The notes: a model not told the origin generated them from the letters alone. 64,000 bases of DNA from Ichthyophis bannanicus (GCA_033557465.1 CM066045.1:136173596-136237595); one strand, 5' to 3'. Positions 23,430 to 49,493 are shown, counted from the stretch's first letter. Made by a program: numbers and translations.

Positions 23430-24748
23430 ATTATTCAGCTCTCCCATCCTCATCTCTCTCTTTCCCACCTTTTATTACCCGGTCTTTCACCTTTTATTGC
23501 CCTGTCTCTTGTCCCCTGTGTCCTGCATCTCCCCTCTCACCCTCCCCATCCAGACTCTCTTAATCTCTCCCATTTTCAATATCTTCTGTCTGCCTCCCTC
23601 ATCCCTCCCACACCCTGCATTTCTTCTGTCTCCCTCCCTCTCATGTCCAGTGTCTCTTCTGTCTCCCTCCCTCTCATGTCCAGTATCTCTTCTGTCTCCG
23701 TTCCTCTCATATCCAGTATCTCCTCTTTCTGCCTCCCTAGCCCCATTCCGAACATTCAGTATTCCCTGTCAGTCTCACTAATACTTGTGCCCCCCATGTC
23801 CAGAAGCTCCTTTCTCTCCCCTCCCCAGTACCCCCTACAATTTCAAGCATCTCCTGTCTCCCTTTCTCCCATGTCCAGCTTCTCTTCTGCCTCCCTAGTT
23901 CCCCCTCCCCCATATCCATCATCTCCTTTGTCTGCCTGCCCCTGTAGCACCCCCCATGTCAGATATTTCCCTGTCATTCAAACTATTCCAACCCCCACCA
24001 AGTCCAGCTTCCTCTCTATTTCCCTTCCCCTGGAGGTCCCACATTCAATGTTTCCTTCCCCTCCTCCACAGTCCAGCATCTTCTCCAAATCCTGCACTCT
24101 AAGCCAGGCCGTGGCAGACCTCATCATGCCCCTTACCCCCCTCCCCCAAACCTGCAGCAGCAAGCACTCACATTACAGCTACAAAGTGCCACTGCTGCAT
24201 TCAATTAACCTATCTCCTCCACCTCTGACCCAGCATCAGCCTTCCCCTTCCTTCTGCAGGCCAACTGAATCACGCCACTCCTCCCTCCCCTGGAACCTGC
24301 ATCAGTGCTCAGTGTACAGATACGACGTGCGGAGACCTCAACTGGAATCTGTGCATGCGCAGAAGGTTCAGCCTCAGCTGTGTCCTCCCCTTAGAAACAG
24401 AAAGTCTGGGAGGGGGCAGGACACGACTTCTGCACATGCACAGACTCCCGCTTCAGGTTGTGAGCGCTTGCTGATGCACGTTCCAGGTAACAAGGGAAAG
24501 GCACAATTCAGTTGGCTTCTGAAGGACAGGCACTATTCAACTGGCTGCTGAAGGAGGGGCGTGATTCAATTGGCCACTGAGGGAAAGGGAAGGCAGATGC
24601 TAGATCGGTGGCAGGGGAAGTTGACTGAAGGCAGCAGTGGCAGAGCATTGGTGACAGTCTTCTCCCAGAACTCTGCAGGCGGCCACAACGCTAAATGAGA
24701 ATTTTGTGACCCCATTTGGGGTCGCGACCCATAGTTTGGTAACCGCTG
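23430..24748 (-). mobile_element. hAT-like non-autonomous element: terminal repeat, fold-back, pyrimidine minisatellite
   Basis: The right edge (24715-24748) reads 'ggggtcgcgacccatag' and 'aaccgctg'. In reverse complement this starts CAGCGGTTACCAAACTATGG, a typical hAT end. The next 8 bases, ctctacaa (24749-24756), would be the target duplication, because the L2 copy at about 20687 keeps the same context. The left end was not found. Inward lie an inverted repeat (24335-24449) and then a minisatellite of about 30 bp around 'atgtccagYatctcYtctg' (about 23575-24090). Long open frames here are low-complexity translation of the pyrimidine repeat. Confidence 0.5.
24335..24449. repeat. GC-rich inverted repeat
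   Basis: The arms gtgcatgcgcagaag and cttctgcacatgcac face each other. Inside them, 'gtgtcctcccc' and 'gggggcaggacac' also pair. The structure sits between the hAT-like terminus and the minisatellite of the same element. Confidence 0.65.
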
Positions 24749-25432
24749 CTCTACAACATCAGCAAAATTTGCCCCTTCCTTTCTAAACACACCCTTATCC
24801 ACTCTTTAGTCACCTCTCATCTAGACTATTACAACCTCCTTCTTGCTGGTCTCCCTCTGAATCATCTCTCTCCCCTTCAGTCTGTTCAAAACTCAGCTGC
24901 ATGGCTAATCTTCCTCCAGTCTTGCTATGCTCATGTAATGTCTCTTCTCCAGTCGCTTCATTGTCTCTTTATCCATTTCCATATCCAGTTCAAACTTCTC
25001 CTAATAATCTCTAAGTACATTCATTCTGCTGCTCCTTACTACCTTTCCTCTCTTATCTATCTCTACACCACCCCTTGGGAACTCCGCTCCTCTTGCAGAT
25101 CCCTTCTATCCAGGCCCCTCTCTTCCACTGCCAACTCCAGACTTCAGTCTTTCCACCTTGTTGCTCCTTATGCCTGGAACAAACTACCTTCATCTCTGCT
25201 CCTTTTCAAAATCAGGCTAAAAACTCACCTTTTCAAGGCTGCTTTTGGATCCTGATCCGCATAGCCTCCCGCTCTCTAGCTATGTGTTTCCTTATCATTC
25301 CCCTAGACATAACCTAGTCCCCAGCTGTTCTTTGCCTATCTTGATTAGACTGTAAGCTTTGATGAGTAGGGACCATCTCTTACAAGTCTCTGTACAGCAC
25401 TGCATATGCAACGATCAGTAGTAGTAGTAGTA
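24749..25432 (+). mobile_element. L2-clade LINE 3' part, + strand
   Basis: This matches the second L2 family of 19.8-22.0 kb in opposite orientation. It begins 'ctctacaacatcagcaaaat' and encodes the C-terminal 'APYAWNKLPSSLLLFKIRLK' at about 25155-25215. The 3' UTR ('gactgtaagctttgatgagt', 'tctctgtacagcactgcat') ends in a TAG triplet tail (agtagtagtagtagtac) near 25432. Frames are broken, so it is a dead copy. Confidence 0.75.
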
Positions 25433-25799
25433 CTATTCTTTGATAAATCACAAGATGCGAAAAGTATTCTCATCCAATGTATGCAATTTTGAGTTAGTTT
25501 TCTAACTGCGTAGACACTCTAGTGCAGGATGGGCATGACACAGAAAAGAGGATCAAGGAATGGTCAATCCATGGTAGACTGATGCACGAGAAGATGCCTA
25601 TATTATGCAGGAGGATCAACTGTGGAAATTAAGCCAAGCATGGGCCTGCGGAATGAGTAGATTGAGTCACCAGTTGGGAGGGATCTAGATCATATGTGAA
25701 GGGACGGCTTGAGGGGGATGCAGAGGGAAGTTGGGCCATGTATAGGGACTGCTTCCAGGATTTCATTTGCATACGTCAATAGGGGTTGAATAGTGGGGT

Positions 25800-26335
25800 T
25801 GAAAAGCAGGACGATGTGCAAAGAACAAAGTCGCTCAATGGTAAGGCCGGCCCTGCATATATGAGAGTTAGGAAGTCTGTCTCTGCTTGGAAATGAGGAG
25901 TCTCCACATATAAAAGTTTCCTAGAACCACAGGAGATTCAGGGCATAAAATATGAGAAGATAGTAAGTTAATTAGTGAGCTAGCAGAAATCAGAAGGGGT
26001 TGAGAAATTAGCATAAAGTTAATTGGTGGTGTGGAGGAGAAGTTGAAGGCAAAGCCCTTGATCCATGAGAGAAGTTGGATGTGTGAAGAATGAAGCCAGG
26101 CCACGCTCTTTCCTATGTTCTTTATTCGCAAATAGGTATTGATAATTGGGGGAAGAGGTGAATGGCTTTGTCAGATAAAATGTCTTACTATCTGCTAGCC
26201 AAGATTCTGTTAAATGGATGATATCTAGTTATGACAGAAGACCGTCCCTAAGATGACATTTGCTCTTTAATGAACATACATTCGGAAATTCTACATTAAC
26301 AGTTTAAGAGGCTGGGAGAGGTTGGAGGCTTAATA
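25800..26335 (-). pseudogene. LINE endonuclease remnant
   Basis: On the minus strand the segment reads 'CSLKSKCHLRDGLLS', then after a stop 'LDIIHLTESWLADSKTFYL', and further on 'CPESPVVLGNFYMWRLLIS'. These correspond to the first, T-E-x-W and G-D-F-N blocks of APE-type LINE endonucleases, with D-F-N changed to N-F-Y. Stops and frameshifts occur. No reverse transcriptase follows on this strand. Confidence 0.55.
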
Positions 26336-26584
26336 GATGAGGGCAGATAGAGATTAGAGAGGTAGGTTATCTTAGCTTCCTATAAAAAGGTTGATTTATG
26401 AGCTTGAGAAACGACCTTACTACATCCTCATGTAACAGGAATGCTGGAAGAGAAACAGTTGCTTGGGATTACGGCATGGATAAGATAGAGAAAGATATAG
26501 AGGGTTCCCTGGCTCCCTCAGGAAGCACACCAAGGAACACCTGCTCCTTGTGTAGGCTCTTTTGGTGCACATATATGATTACCC

Positions 26585-27475
26585 TTAGAAACCTGATGGC
26601 AGAAAAAGACCACATGGCCTATCTAGTCTGTCCTTCCTTAATGACTAATACAATAGTCCCCTCTTTTCCCTTAGAGATCCTCTGTGTTTGTCCCATGCTT
26701 TTTTTAATTCAGATACTGTCCTCATCTCTACCACCTCTACTGGGAGACTATTCCACGCATATACCACTCTTTCCGTAAAGGAATATTTCCACATATTACC
26801 CCTTTCACCCTCATCCTATGTCCCCTTGTAGCAGAGCTTGCTTTCAGTTGAAAGAGGCTCTCCTCGTGCATTTATGCCATGGAGATATTTAAACATCTGC
26901 CTTTCCTCTAGGTATACATATTAAGATCTTTAAGTCTGACCTCACATGCTTTATAACAAAGACCATTAACCATTTTAGTAGCAACTCTCTGCACTGACTC
27001 CAACTTGTTTATATCCTTTTGAAGGTGTGGTCTCCAGAACTGCACAAAATACTCCAAATGAGGTTGCACCAAAGACCTATACAGAGGCACTATCACCTCC
27101 TTTTTTCTGCTGGACATTCCTTTCCCTATGCACCCAAGAATCCTTCTAGCTTTTGCCGTTGCCTTTTCTGCCTGCTTAACTACTTTAAGATCATCAGACA
27201 CAATCATGCCCAGGTCCCGCTCTTCTTTTGAGGACAGAGGTCGCTCACCTCCTACACTGTACCACTCCCTTGGAATTTTGCAGCCCAAATGCATGACCCT
27301 GCACTTTTTAGCATTAAATCTCAGCTGCCAAATTCTAGACCATTCCTCAAGATTAGCTAGATTCCTCCTCATTATCTACTCCTTTCTGGGTGTCTACTCT
27401 ATTGTAGATTTTGGTATCATCCGCAAAGAGGCAAACCTTGCCCGACAGCCCTTCCGCGATATCACTAACAAAGAT
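26585..27475 (-). pseudogene. CR1 LINE fragment, minus strand
   Basis: The 3' end at about 26585-26640 ('gatggcagaaaaagaccaca', 'tctagtctgtcc') belongs to the same subfamily as the 15.9-kb copy. The frame from 27372 to 26908 reads the reverse transcriptase C-terminal part ('RRNLANLEEWSRIWQLRFNA', 'KERDLGMIVSDDLKV', 'VPLYRSLVQPHLEYFVQFW'). At the 5' side, 'GLSGKVCLFADDTKI'-like sequence begins at about 27475 in other frames. It is a 5'-truncated dead copy. Confidence 0.75.
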
Positions 27476-27990
27476 TCCTTTAGTGATGTCAATTTCAGAG
27501 GGCAGGGAGCAGGTTGAGTGAATATTTCCCTGTGCTTTATTTCCACCAGCTCATTTGTGATCTTTCTTCCTTCTCCTTATCATCCAGCTTTTATCAGGTG
27601 ACATTTTGAAGGCCTCTGTCCATAACTCTACATTAGGAAAATGAACCATTGTTTTCATAGGCCTCACTTCTGAACTCATAAAATGTTGCTAGCAGATCAA
27701 GAGGACTGCTAAATAGGTTCAAAGTATTGCAAGGCTTTTTGCTTTCCAGGAAAATAAAACCATGTGATGAGTGCCCCCCCCCCCGCAGGTGCATTTCATC
27801 AGGTCTCTGAGGAAATAATATGAAATGTTTGCGTCAGTCATGAATGGGAAAAGTTTACACTTAGGAGGTCAGATTACCCTTGATTTGGAAGAACAGAATC
27901 TGTACTTGGCAGAAGGGATCAGAGATTGTATAATATGTGTTTTGATTTTGATTCTTTCCTCAATGAACCTGGGAGGGGGAGGCTGGAGGG
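27476..27990. other. No gene recognised
   Basis: No coding signal seen. An 11-base C run lies at 27774-27784. Confidence 0.5.
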
Positions 27991-28468
27991 AAAAAAGGTG
28001 TTAGGATGCTAGCCAGTTTTATAACCGGACCATTAGTAGACTGACAGGTCAACACCCACAAAGTCTACTGATGCCGAAGTCAATTAAAACCAGCTAAACA
28101 CCTGCTGAACTGACTTTTACCTGCAAACTCGGACTTCTAGATACCTTGAATATCCCCCTGCTAAGTAGACTACTTACCTACTGCTAGATACTGTTACTAG
28201 CTATTACATACTGCTACTTTCTGCCTGTTACATGCTGCCTCTCCACATGTACTGTTACCAACACTGCATGAGTTACTTGGCAATATTGCAAACTTACTGA
28301 TGATCCATTGTTACCTGATGCCACTCTGATACTATTACCAGCTGATACTATAACTTGTACCTCTGCACTAAGTTTACCTGCTGATACCGTAACCATTTTG
28401 CATCTGTCCTAGATTAGCATTGGATTCTAAGCAAGTTGTATTGGATTGTTACTCACCCACACCTAAAC

Positions 28469-29899
28469 ATGCATCTACTAAAACTGGTCTTAGGAATTAG
28501 TCTGCTCACTCTAATCTCAACATACACAACCAAAGCAAACATATACCAATCTACCCCACTTATATGTTGCCCACTCTACATCCTCTATGCCATCCAAACC
28601 CCCCAAAAAACCCCTCCCTCAACCTACCCCACCACCGGTATAGTACCAACAATTATGACCTATCCAGTGCACGCACGCAGAAAACATGCGAGTACACCAA
28701 AGCACCACAAACCGAAATCAAAAATGCCACAGATGAGGAAACCCCGCCGGCCCATTGCTCAACAAAGCCTGGCACCACCAGATCCTTTAGTGGACTGTAG
28801 CATCACCCTCGTAAACGCCCGATCAATCAGAAACAAGACCCACATTATCTGTGACATAATCAAAGATGAGCAACCAGACATCCTCTGTATAACAGAAACC
28901 TGGATAACAAACACCGATGCTGTCTTACTGAACCAGATAGTCAGACCAGGCTACAACCTGTATAACTGTCCACGATCCAACAAAAGAGGTGGAGGAGTGC
29001 TCATAATTGCCAAGTCACACTTGAAACTCTCATGCACGTCCCTGGAATCAAACCCAGACATAGACCTGCTCAAAGTGGAGAACCAAGCAATATCCATCTG
29101 CCTAATGTACAGGTCCCCCTCACCAAACCATGAAGTACTTGCTGCAGCATTGGAAAACATCTCCTCAACACAGCCAAGGAAATTCCAAATCGTCCTCGGG
29201 GACATAAACCTAGCGTCAACAACAGCAGTGCACGCCAACACCTTCCTCGAAGCTATGTCGCAACTTGGATATCATCAAATAATAAATGAGCCAACTCATG
29301 AAAAGGGACATACGCTGGACATGGTCTTTACTCCGAAAAACAAACAGCCCAACCATGTTAAAACCCTGATTAATATCAAGGCAATACCCTGGTCTGACCA
29401 TCACCAAATAGACATACGGATAAAACTCCCATTGGTACCGAAAGATGCGGAAGCCCAACGAGAAACCCATCAGCAGAGATCATTCAATAAGCTTGATCTG
29501 GATGGTCTCACAAGTAACATCAGGGCGCACATTGATTTGGAATCTACAGACCTCGATGTACTAACAAATAGCTGGAACGAAGGGATTCAGGCTTCAGCAA
29601 ACCCGAAATGGAATAACACAGCTAGCTCAGGCAAACAACAATCAGAGCCTTGGTACACGACTGCGCTAACCAAAAGGAAGAGAGAACTTAGAAGGTGTGA
29701 AAAAAAGTGGAGACGTAATAGAACTTTGGAACGCAGAACTGAATACTTCAACATCCTTAGAAAATACAAAGATGAGGTAGATGAAGCAAAAAGGAAACAC
29801 CACACCAACCTGCTGAATAAAGCCATCAACAAACCACCGGGAATTATTTCGACTAGTGAAAACTCTAACCAAAACAAACCAACCAGAACAGCGGAGTGA
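28469..29899 (+). CDS. L2 ORF2, endonuclease part (before the frameshift)
   Basis: The first ATG is at 28469. It opens with a hydrophobic segment ('MHLLKLVLGISLLTLISTYT'), followed by a basic, proline-rich linker. The endonuclease then reads 'SITLVNARSIRNKTHIICDI', 'DILCITETWITNTDAVLLNQ', 'RGGGVLIIAKSHL', 'FQIVLGDINLAS', 'GHTLDMVF' and 'WSDHHQIDI'. These are the usual APE-type blocks, with the phage-like GDFN replaced by GDIN. The frame runs out at 29899 because of a one-base shift near 29836-29843, where the related 4.2-kb copy reads straight through. Whether the protein was ever made from this copy is unknown. Confidence 0.8.
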   Translation: MHLLKLVLGISLLTLISTYTTKANIYQSTPLICCPLYILYAIQTPQKTPPSTYPTTGIVPTIMTYPVHARRKHASTPKHHKPKSKMPQMRKPRRPIAQQSLAPPDPLVDCSITLVNARSIRNKTHIICDIIKDEQPDILCITETWITNTDAVLLNQIVRPGYNLYNCPRSNKRGGGVLIIAKSHLKLSCTSLESNPDIDLLKVENQAISICLMYRSPSPNHEVLAAALENISSTQPRKFQIVLGDINLASTTAVHANTFLEAMSQLGYHQIINEPTHEKGHTLDMVFTPKNKQPNHVKTLINIKAIPWSDHHQIDIRIKLPLVPKDAEAQRETHQQRSFNKLDLDGLTSNIRAHIDLESTDLDVLTNSWNEGIQASANPKWNNTASSGKQQSEPWYTTALTKRKRELRRCEKKWRRNRTLERRTEYFNILRKYKDEVDEAKRKHHTNLLNKAINKPPGIISTSENSNQNKPTRTAE

Positions 29900-31595
29900 T
29901 ACTATTCAACCCCAAACCCTAGCAAACTACTACGAAAGCAAGCTGACCACAACATCAACCACACTATGGTTTCCCAAGCCCCATTTGAAAACTGTAGTGA
30001 AGCAAGAACAGATGTGGAATGAATTTCGCAAAATTGATGATAAACAAGCGGTTGAAATAATAACCAGTATCAATACCACCACCTCCCTGCTTGACCCCTG
30101 CCCAGCTACCTGGATCAAAGCAGCAAAAAAGGACATTGGCCACCAAGTCTCACACATTGTGAACCAATCACTTGCACAAGGAATCATGCCTAACCAACTC
30201 AAAAAGTCTATAATTAGACCGATACTAAAAAACAACTCGCTAAACAAAGAAGACCCATCTTCTTACCGCCCAATCTCCAGCATATCTTTTTTAGCAAAGA
30301 TCATTGAAAAAGCAGCCCTCATCCAACTGCAAGAACACCTTGATGACAACGAAACACTGGACAAACAGCAATACGGATTCAGGAAAAATCATGGGGTCGA
30401 AACCCTTCTTTTGGCCCTGTTTAACAACCTCCTTAAGGGTCTGGAAGACAGGAAGAAAATGTTTATCCTCATTTTCATCGACATCTCCGCTGCATTTGAC
30501 ACTGTCCATCACCTAACCCTCCTTAACAAGCTGGCATCAATTGGAATCTTAGGAACCGCCTTGAAATGGTTCTCCTCCTATATAACGGACAGAAAGCCGC
30601 AGGTCCAATTCAACGGAGAAAAAGCCGAAGCCTTCACCCAAACTCAAGGCATACCACAGGATTCGGCACTCTCGGCACTACTTTTTAACATTTACATGCA
30701 GCCCCTCAGTGAAATATTCAGGAAATACGGCATCAACTACCACATATACGCAGACGATATCATGTTGTACACCCAACTAGAGACCACTGACCCGAATTAC
30801 GACCAGCTTGAAACCTGCATGGGAGAGATGTTGGGATGGCTAAAGCAAAACAACATGTCAATTAATCATAAGAAGACTGAAGTAATGTTTATGTCCAGTA
30901 AAATGGACTTTGAACCACCTCCAACAATCACACTGTGCAATAATACTTACAACTCGAAGGAAGAAATAAAATATCTAGGAGTCACAATCAACAGCAAACT
31001 GAAAATGGAAAAACACCTCAGCAACACCAACAAAGCCATCTTTCACAAGCTTAGAGTTCTACGACCCCTGAGGAACGTACTGGATTCGTGTGATTTCCGA
31101 TCAGTTGCACAAGCACTCATCATGCCCCACCTTGACTACTGCAACGCCATCCTGCAGGGTCTACCAAAGAAAACCACTAACATATTACAACTGGCACAAC
31201 ACGTAGCAGCAAGGATCATCATGAGAACAAGCGTCACTGAGCATATCACACCGGTATTGATGGAACTGCACTGGCTCCCAGTTGCTGCCAGGATTCAATA
31301 CAAAACATTGGTAACGACATTCAAGTTAATTCGAAACCTGGCCCCCTCATTCCTCTCCACCCTGATCTCCATACAACCTACCACCAGAAGCAGGAGAACC
31401 ATAAACTCAGACACACTAATAGTCCCAAACAGCATTAGGCACGTAAAAGTCAGTACTAGTCGCAGAGCGTTCTCCTTCTCTGCCCCCACTTTATGGAACC
31501 AGCTCCCACACGAGCTGAGAGCAATTAAAGACATAACCGATTTCAGAAAAAAATTAAAGACGCACCTGTTCAATTGTCACTATATACAGATGTAA
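29856..31595 (+). CDS. L2 ORF2, reverse transcriptase part (after the frameshift)
   Basis: This frame continues the L2 protein: 'DPCPATWIKAAKKDI', 'SYRPISSISFLAKIIEKAAL', 'QQYGFRKNHGVETLLLAL', the A box 'LIFIDISAAFDTVHH', 'GIPQDSALSALLFNIYM' and the catalytic 'YHIYADDIMLYTQ' at about 30739-30777. The C-terminus 'HITPVLMELHWLPVAARIQ' and 'LWNQLPHELR' ends at 31595. All aspartates needed for catalysis are present, but the B-box glycine of PQGS is aspartate. A one-base repair of frame would be needed to join it to the endonuclease, so it counts as a recently damaged copy. Confidence 0.85.
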   Translation: MKTLTKTNQPEQRSDTIQPQTLANYYESKLTTTSTTLWFPKPHLKTVVKQEQMWNEFRKIDDKQAVEIITSINTTTSLLDPCPATWIKAAKKDIGHQVSHIVNQSLAQGIMPNQLKKSIIRPILKNNSLNKEDPSSYRPISSISFLAKIIEKAALIQLQEHLDDNETLDKQQYGFRKNHGVETLLLALFNNLLKGLEDRKKMFILIFIDISAAFDTVHHLTLLNKLASIGILGTALKWFSSYITDRKPQVQFNGEKAEAFTQTQGIPQDSALSALLFNIYMQPLSEIFRKYGINYHIYADDIMLYTQLETTDPNYDQLETCMGEMLGWLKQNNMSINHKKTEVMFMSSKMDFEPPPTITLCNNTYNSKEEIKYLGVTINSKLKMEKHLSNTNKAIFHKLRVLRPLRNVLDSCDFRSVAQALIMPHLDYCNAILQGLPKKTTNILQLAQHVAARIIMRTSVTEHITPVLMELHWLPVAARIQYKTLVTTFKLIRNLAPSFLSTLISIQPTTRSRRTINSDTLIVPNSIRHVKVSTSRRAFSFSAPTLWNQLPHELRAIKDITDFRKKLKTHLFNCHYIQM

Positions 31596-31868
31596 ATCCA
31601 AGAAGATAAAAGAGAGTGAATAGCTGTATGTAAAACTGTACATAGATGACGGATAATCGCGTGTGTAAATGTATAATTGCTTGTATAAATCTATAATCGA
31701 TTGTGATAGTAATTATGGTCTAAATATAGACCCTAATATGTGTGCTGTGTATTACCCCTGTTCTCTCTATCTATGCCCCAAATTTTCTGTCTTGATTTTT
31801 TGACAAATCCCAAACTGGTAATCAAACCGCTGCTGATCGCTGGAAGTAGCGGTATATAAGTATTTACT

Positions 31869-31904
31869 AAATAAATAAATAAATAAATAAAATAAATAAA
31901 TAAG
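31869..31904. repeat. AAAT microsatellite (L2 tail)
   Basis: The run 'aaataaataaataaataaat' with one slipped unit forms the tail of the L2 copy and marks its 3' boundary. Confidence 0.85.
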
Positions 31905-32414
31905 ACCCAGATTTACTGTCATGGTTTTCAACTGGGTTAATTTTATGTGTTCCATGACAGAAATGGATCTTATTCCATGCCAGGGTATATTGGAGATGAT
32001 CCCAGTCTCTCAGATTCACTTCTAACGTTCACCTCAACACTTGCATTGTACCAAAGAGAGCCTCCTGTAGTTCATAATAGGGGTGTGCAGGCAGAAAAAA
32101 TAAAAATAAAAATAATCTTGTTTAATTTCCAGTGTCATTTTTTAGGTTTTTCATTTTATTTCATTTTGCTTTTAGATATATTTGTTTTGTTTAGTTTGTG
32201 TTTATCAATTTTCATTTCAGGACAATGCTGTTAAGTAAAAGGTGGATGTGGCTCCTGCCCAAAGCAAAAAGAACAAAAACAAAAAACAGCTGAAAGGTTG
32301 CTAAAGGATTTGAGGTAAACAAAAAAAGCTATTTTTTTTTGGGGGGGGGGGGTCCCACATTTGTTAACAGTTGTCATGGACTGGCCTCAAACCAGTGATT
32401 ATTGGGCTGGAAGG

Positions 32415-32544
32415 CAGTCATTTTCCAAGAATAGGTATTATGTTTACCTTTTGGGAACCTGACAGGTAATTGTGACCTGGATTGGCCACTGTTGGCATGA
32501 TGGACTTTGGTCTGACCAGTATGGCATTTCTTATGTTCTTATGT
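32415..32544 (+). mobile_element. CR1 LINE 3' end fragment
   Basis: The segment 'gtgacctggattggccactg', 'gatggactttggtctgacc' and 'cttatgttcttatg' is the CR1 3' terminal sequence. Only about 130 bases remain. Confidence 0.8.
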
Positions 32545-32705
32545 CTCCCGGTGGGCTAGCTCTAGCCAGCCCGCTCTTAACTGTGTCTTGTATTTCTAAT
32601 AATATTAGTTCTAATTTCCTGAATACCCCAAAGTTTGGTCATGAGCACCATAGAAAACCCTTCCTGGATTTTTGCCTTTTAAATCTATTGACTCCTGCTC
32701 TAGAA

Positions 32706-32888
32706 CAGTGCTCCTCAACCCTCTCTTGGGGCACACTTTGCTAGTTAGGTTTTAAGGGTCACCACAATGAATATGTATAAGACAATGTGTTTCTACTATG
32801 TGCAAATGTATCTCATGCATATTTATTTGGGTAATCATGAAAGCCCAACTGTCTAGGTGTGCCTCTACCAGAGATTTGATAATCAGTG
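32706..32888. mobile_element. hAT-type MITE with near-perfect 8-bp target duplication
   Basis: Starts CAGTGCTCCTCAACC and ends 'gataatcagtg', with internal 'atgaatatgtataag' and 'ctcatgcatatttat' forming the longer inverted repeat. Flanks are ctctagaa (32698-32705) and ctctaaga (32889-32896), 6 of 8 identical. Elements of this look recur at 41228-41420 and 57175-57348. Confidence 0.7.
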
Positions 32889-32896
32889 CTCTAAGA

Positions 32897-34227
32897 GACT
32901 TACTCCAAAGCCTTTTCTTGTGCCATGTCCTTATGCCTGAAATTCTGTGAAACCATGTCTAAATACACTATCAGAGACATTTAACAATCCTATTCCAGAT
33001 CCTGCTGTCCAATTAGTGATCCAGAGCTGCCAAGTTACCCAGTTCAAGGAGGGAGATTTAAGCCAGTCCTGGATTTCTGACGGCTCCAGATTATTGCAAT
33101 ATGGAATGTGTAGCATCGATTTCAATGGGTATAATTGGGGACTACTTATGCCGCACTGCCTTGGGATGTAAGACTCCCTTCTGGACAGGGTAACTCGGCA
33201 TCTCATTCAGAAATTCTTTGAAAACATTTGTAAGAAATGTAGACATGTTTTCACAGAATTTATGGTACAGGAAAAGTCTTTTGAGTTAGTTTTTAGAGTA
33301 CAAGTCAATAGATTCACAAGACATAAAATCCAGAAAGGGTTTTCCATGGAACTCGACCAGGCAAATTTTAGGCCTTTCAGGAAACAGGAACTAATATTAA
33401 CAGAAATACAAGACACAGTTAAGAACAGGCTGGCTAGAGCCTACACTTCAGGCAACAAAATATCTCCTCTTGGAAGATTTCTATATTCTGTTTTCCAGCC
33501 CAAGGAACACAGGTTCAAAGGCAGGCCATAACACACTGGGAAAAATGATTTTTTTTTTCGTATTATTTTCTGATTAAAAGCAATATGAAATGGTATGGGA
33601 AATTTCACTGATATTTCTCAAGTCATTTCAAATGAATGCATATCCCTAGCTCATAGAGTGTAATATTTATAAGCAAGATATCAAGATGTACTTGGAAAAT
33701 GTTTTTAATCAGGCTGGTGGGGCACGTATTACCAAGATAATTTCTGCGTCTTTCCTTCCTATTGTCTTGGTCTCTGATTGCATTTGTTGGTACTAGTCAG
33801 TCTTCTCTTTCTCCAGCAATGTCATTTGGCACTCCTATTAGTGGTGCTGTTCTTACATTTTTCTCCTTTACCACAATATCCAGTCTTCTTGCTTCATGCT
33901 TTTTATCTGTCAGAATAGGAATGTCCAAGGTAATCAGATGTACTGTGTTATCCTGGTGCTGTTCCCTGGAGACATTGCTCTTTTGGATGGGTGGAGAAAA
34001 CTAATGCTAGGCTATCAGATCACATGCCCAAGCAACCCTGCAGAAGTTTACCTAGTGAAGGTTATCGCTAGACCCAGGCTTGCTAACACCTTGTTAGCGT
34101 AAACAAGAGAGGAAGGGAGCCCCTTGATTTCAGCTGAATACCTACTGTATCGTTTGCATCAGCCTAAACTTTGTCAGAACAAACAATAGTTAAATTATAA
34201 CTAATTCAAAAAAAGAACGTCTTCCAC
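32897..34227. other. Upstream flank of the methyltransferase gene
   Basis: Apart from the tail of the candidate element to 33646, I recognise no gene or repeat. Open frames are short. The proximal promoter, if conserved, would lie in about 33900-34227. Confidence 0.4.
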
Positions 34228-34234
34228 TATAAAG
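34228..34234 (+). promoter_or_regulatory. TATA box of the methyltransferase gene
   Basis: TATAAAG lies 61 bases before the ATG at 34289, so transcription would start around 34258-34265, giving a short 5' leader. The start codon context is ggcaaaATGG, with A at -3 and G at +4, a good vertebrate initiation context. Confidence 0.6.
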
Positions 34235-34288
34235 GCAAGCACTATAGATGGGTCTCTGACGTTAAAGAAAAAAAATCTGGAGGGCAAA

Positions 34289-49377
<15,089 letters not shown>

Positions 49378-49493
49378 TATTTCCTTTTTGGACTCAGCAC
49401 ACATTCTGCTTGACTCTGCTATCTGAAAAACTTTGTGGATATCAGTGTTAAAGACGTATGAATTGTTAAAGCTTGTATGTGTTTATTGCCCTT

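Larger units (their letters stand above)
28000..31904 (+). mobile_element. L2-clade LINE, + strand, nearly full length
   Basis: The 3' end at 31860-31904 is 'gcggtatataagtatttact' followed by an AAAT array, the standard L2 tail. The coding region 28469-31595 holds endonuclease and reverse transcriptase with a single frameshift. The 5' edge is not sharply visible; the leader rich in 'actgctag/ctgttac' words (from about 28090) is probably its 5' UTR. It is the best preserved LINE in the window. Confidence 0.8.
32080..33646. mobile_element. Candidate TA-flanked DNA transposon with nested insertions
   Basis: The left edge reads TA|GGGGTGTGCA and the right edge TGCATATCCC|TA, an imperfect 10-bp inverted repeat next to TA dinucleotides at 32078-32079 and 33647-33648. 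Such ends are usual for Tc1/mariner-like MITEs. The interior holds a CR1 3' end and a hAT MITE, so the original element would have been much shorter. The short terminal match makes this tentative. Confidence 0.35.

Noticed and set aside
23643..24551. 302-residue + strand frame rich in Ser and Pro
   Set aside because: It is translation of a pyrimidine minisatellite and the adjoining inverted repeat, not a protein gene.
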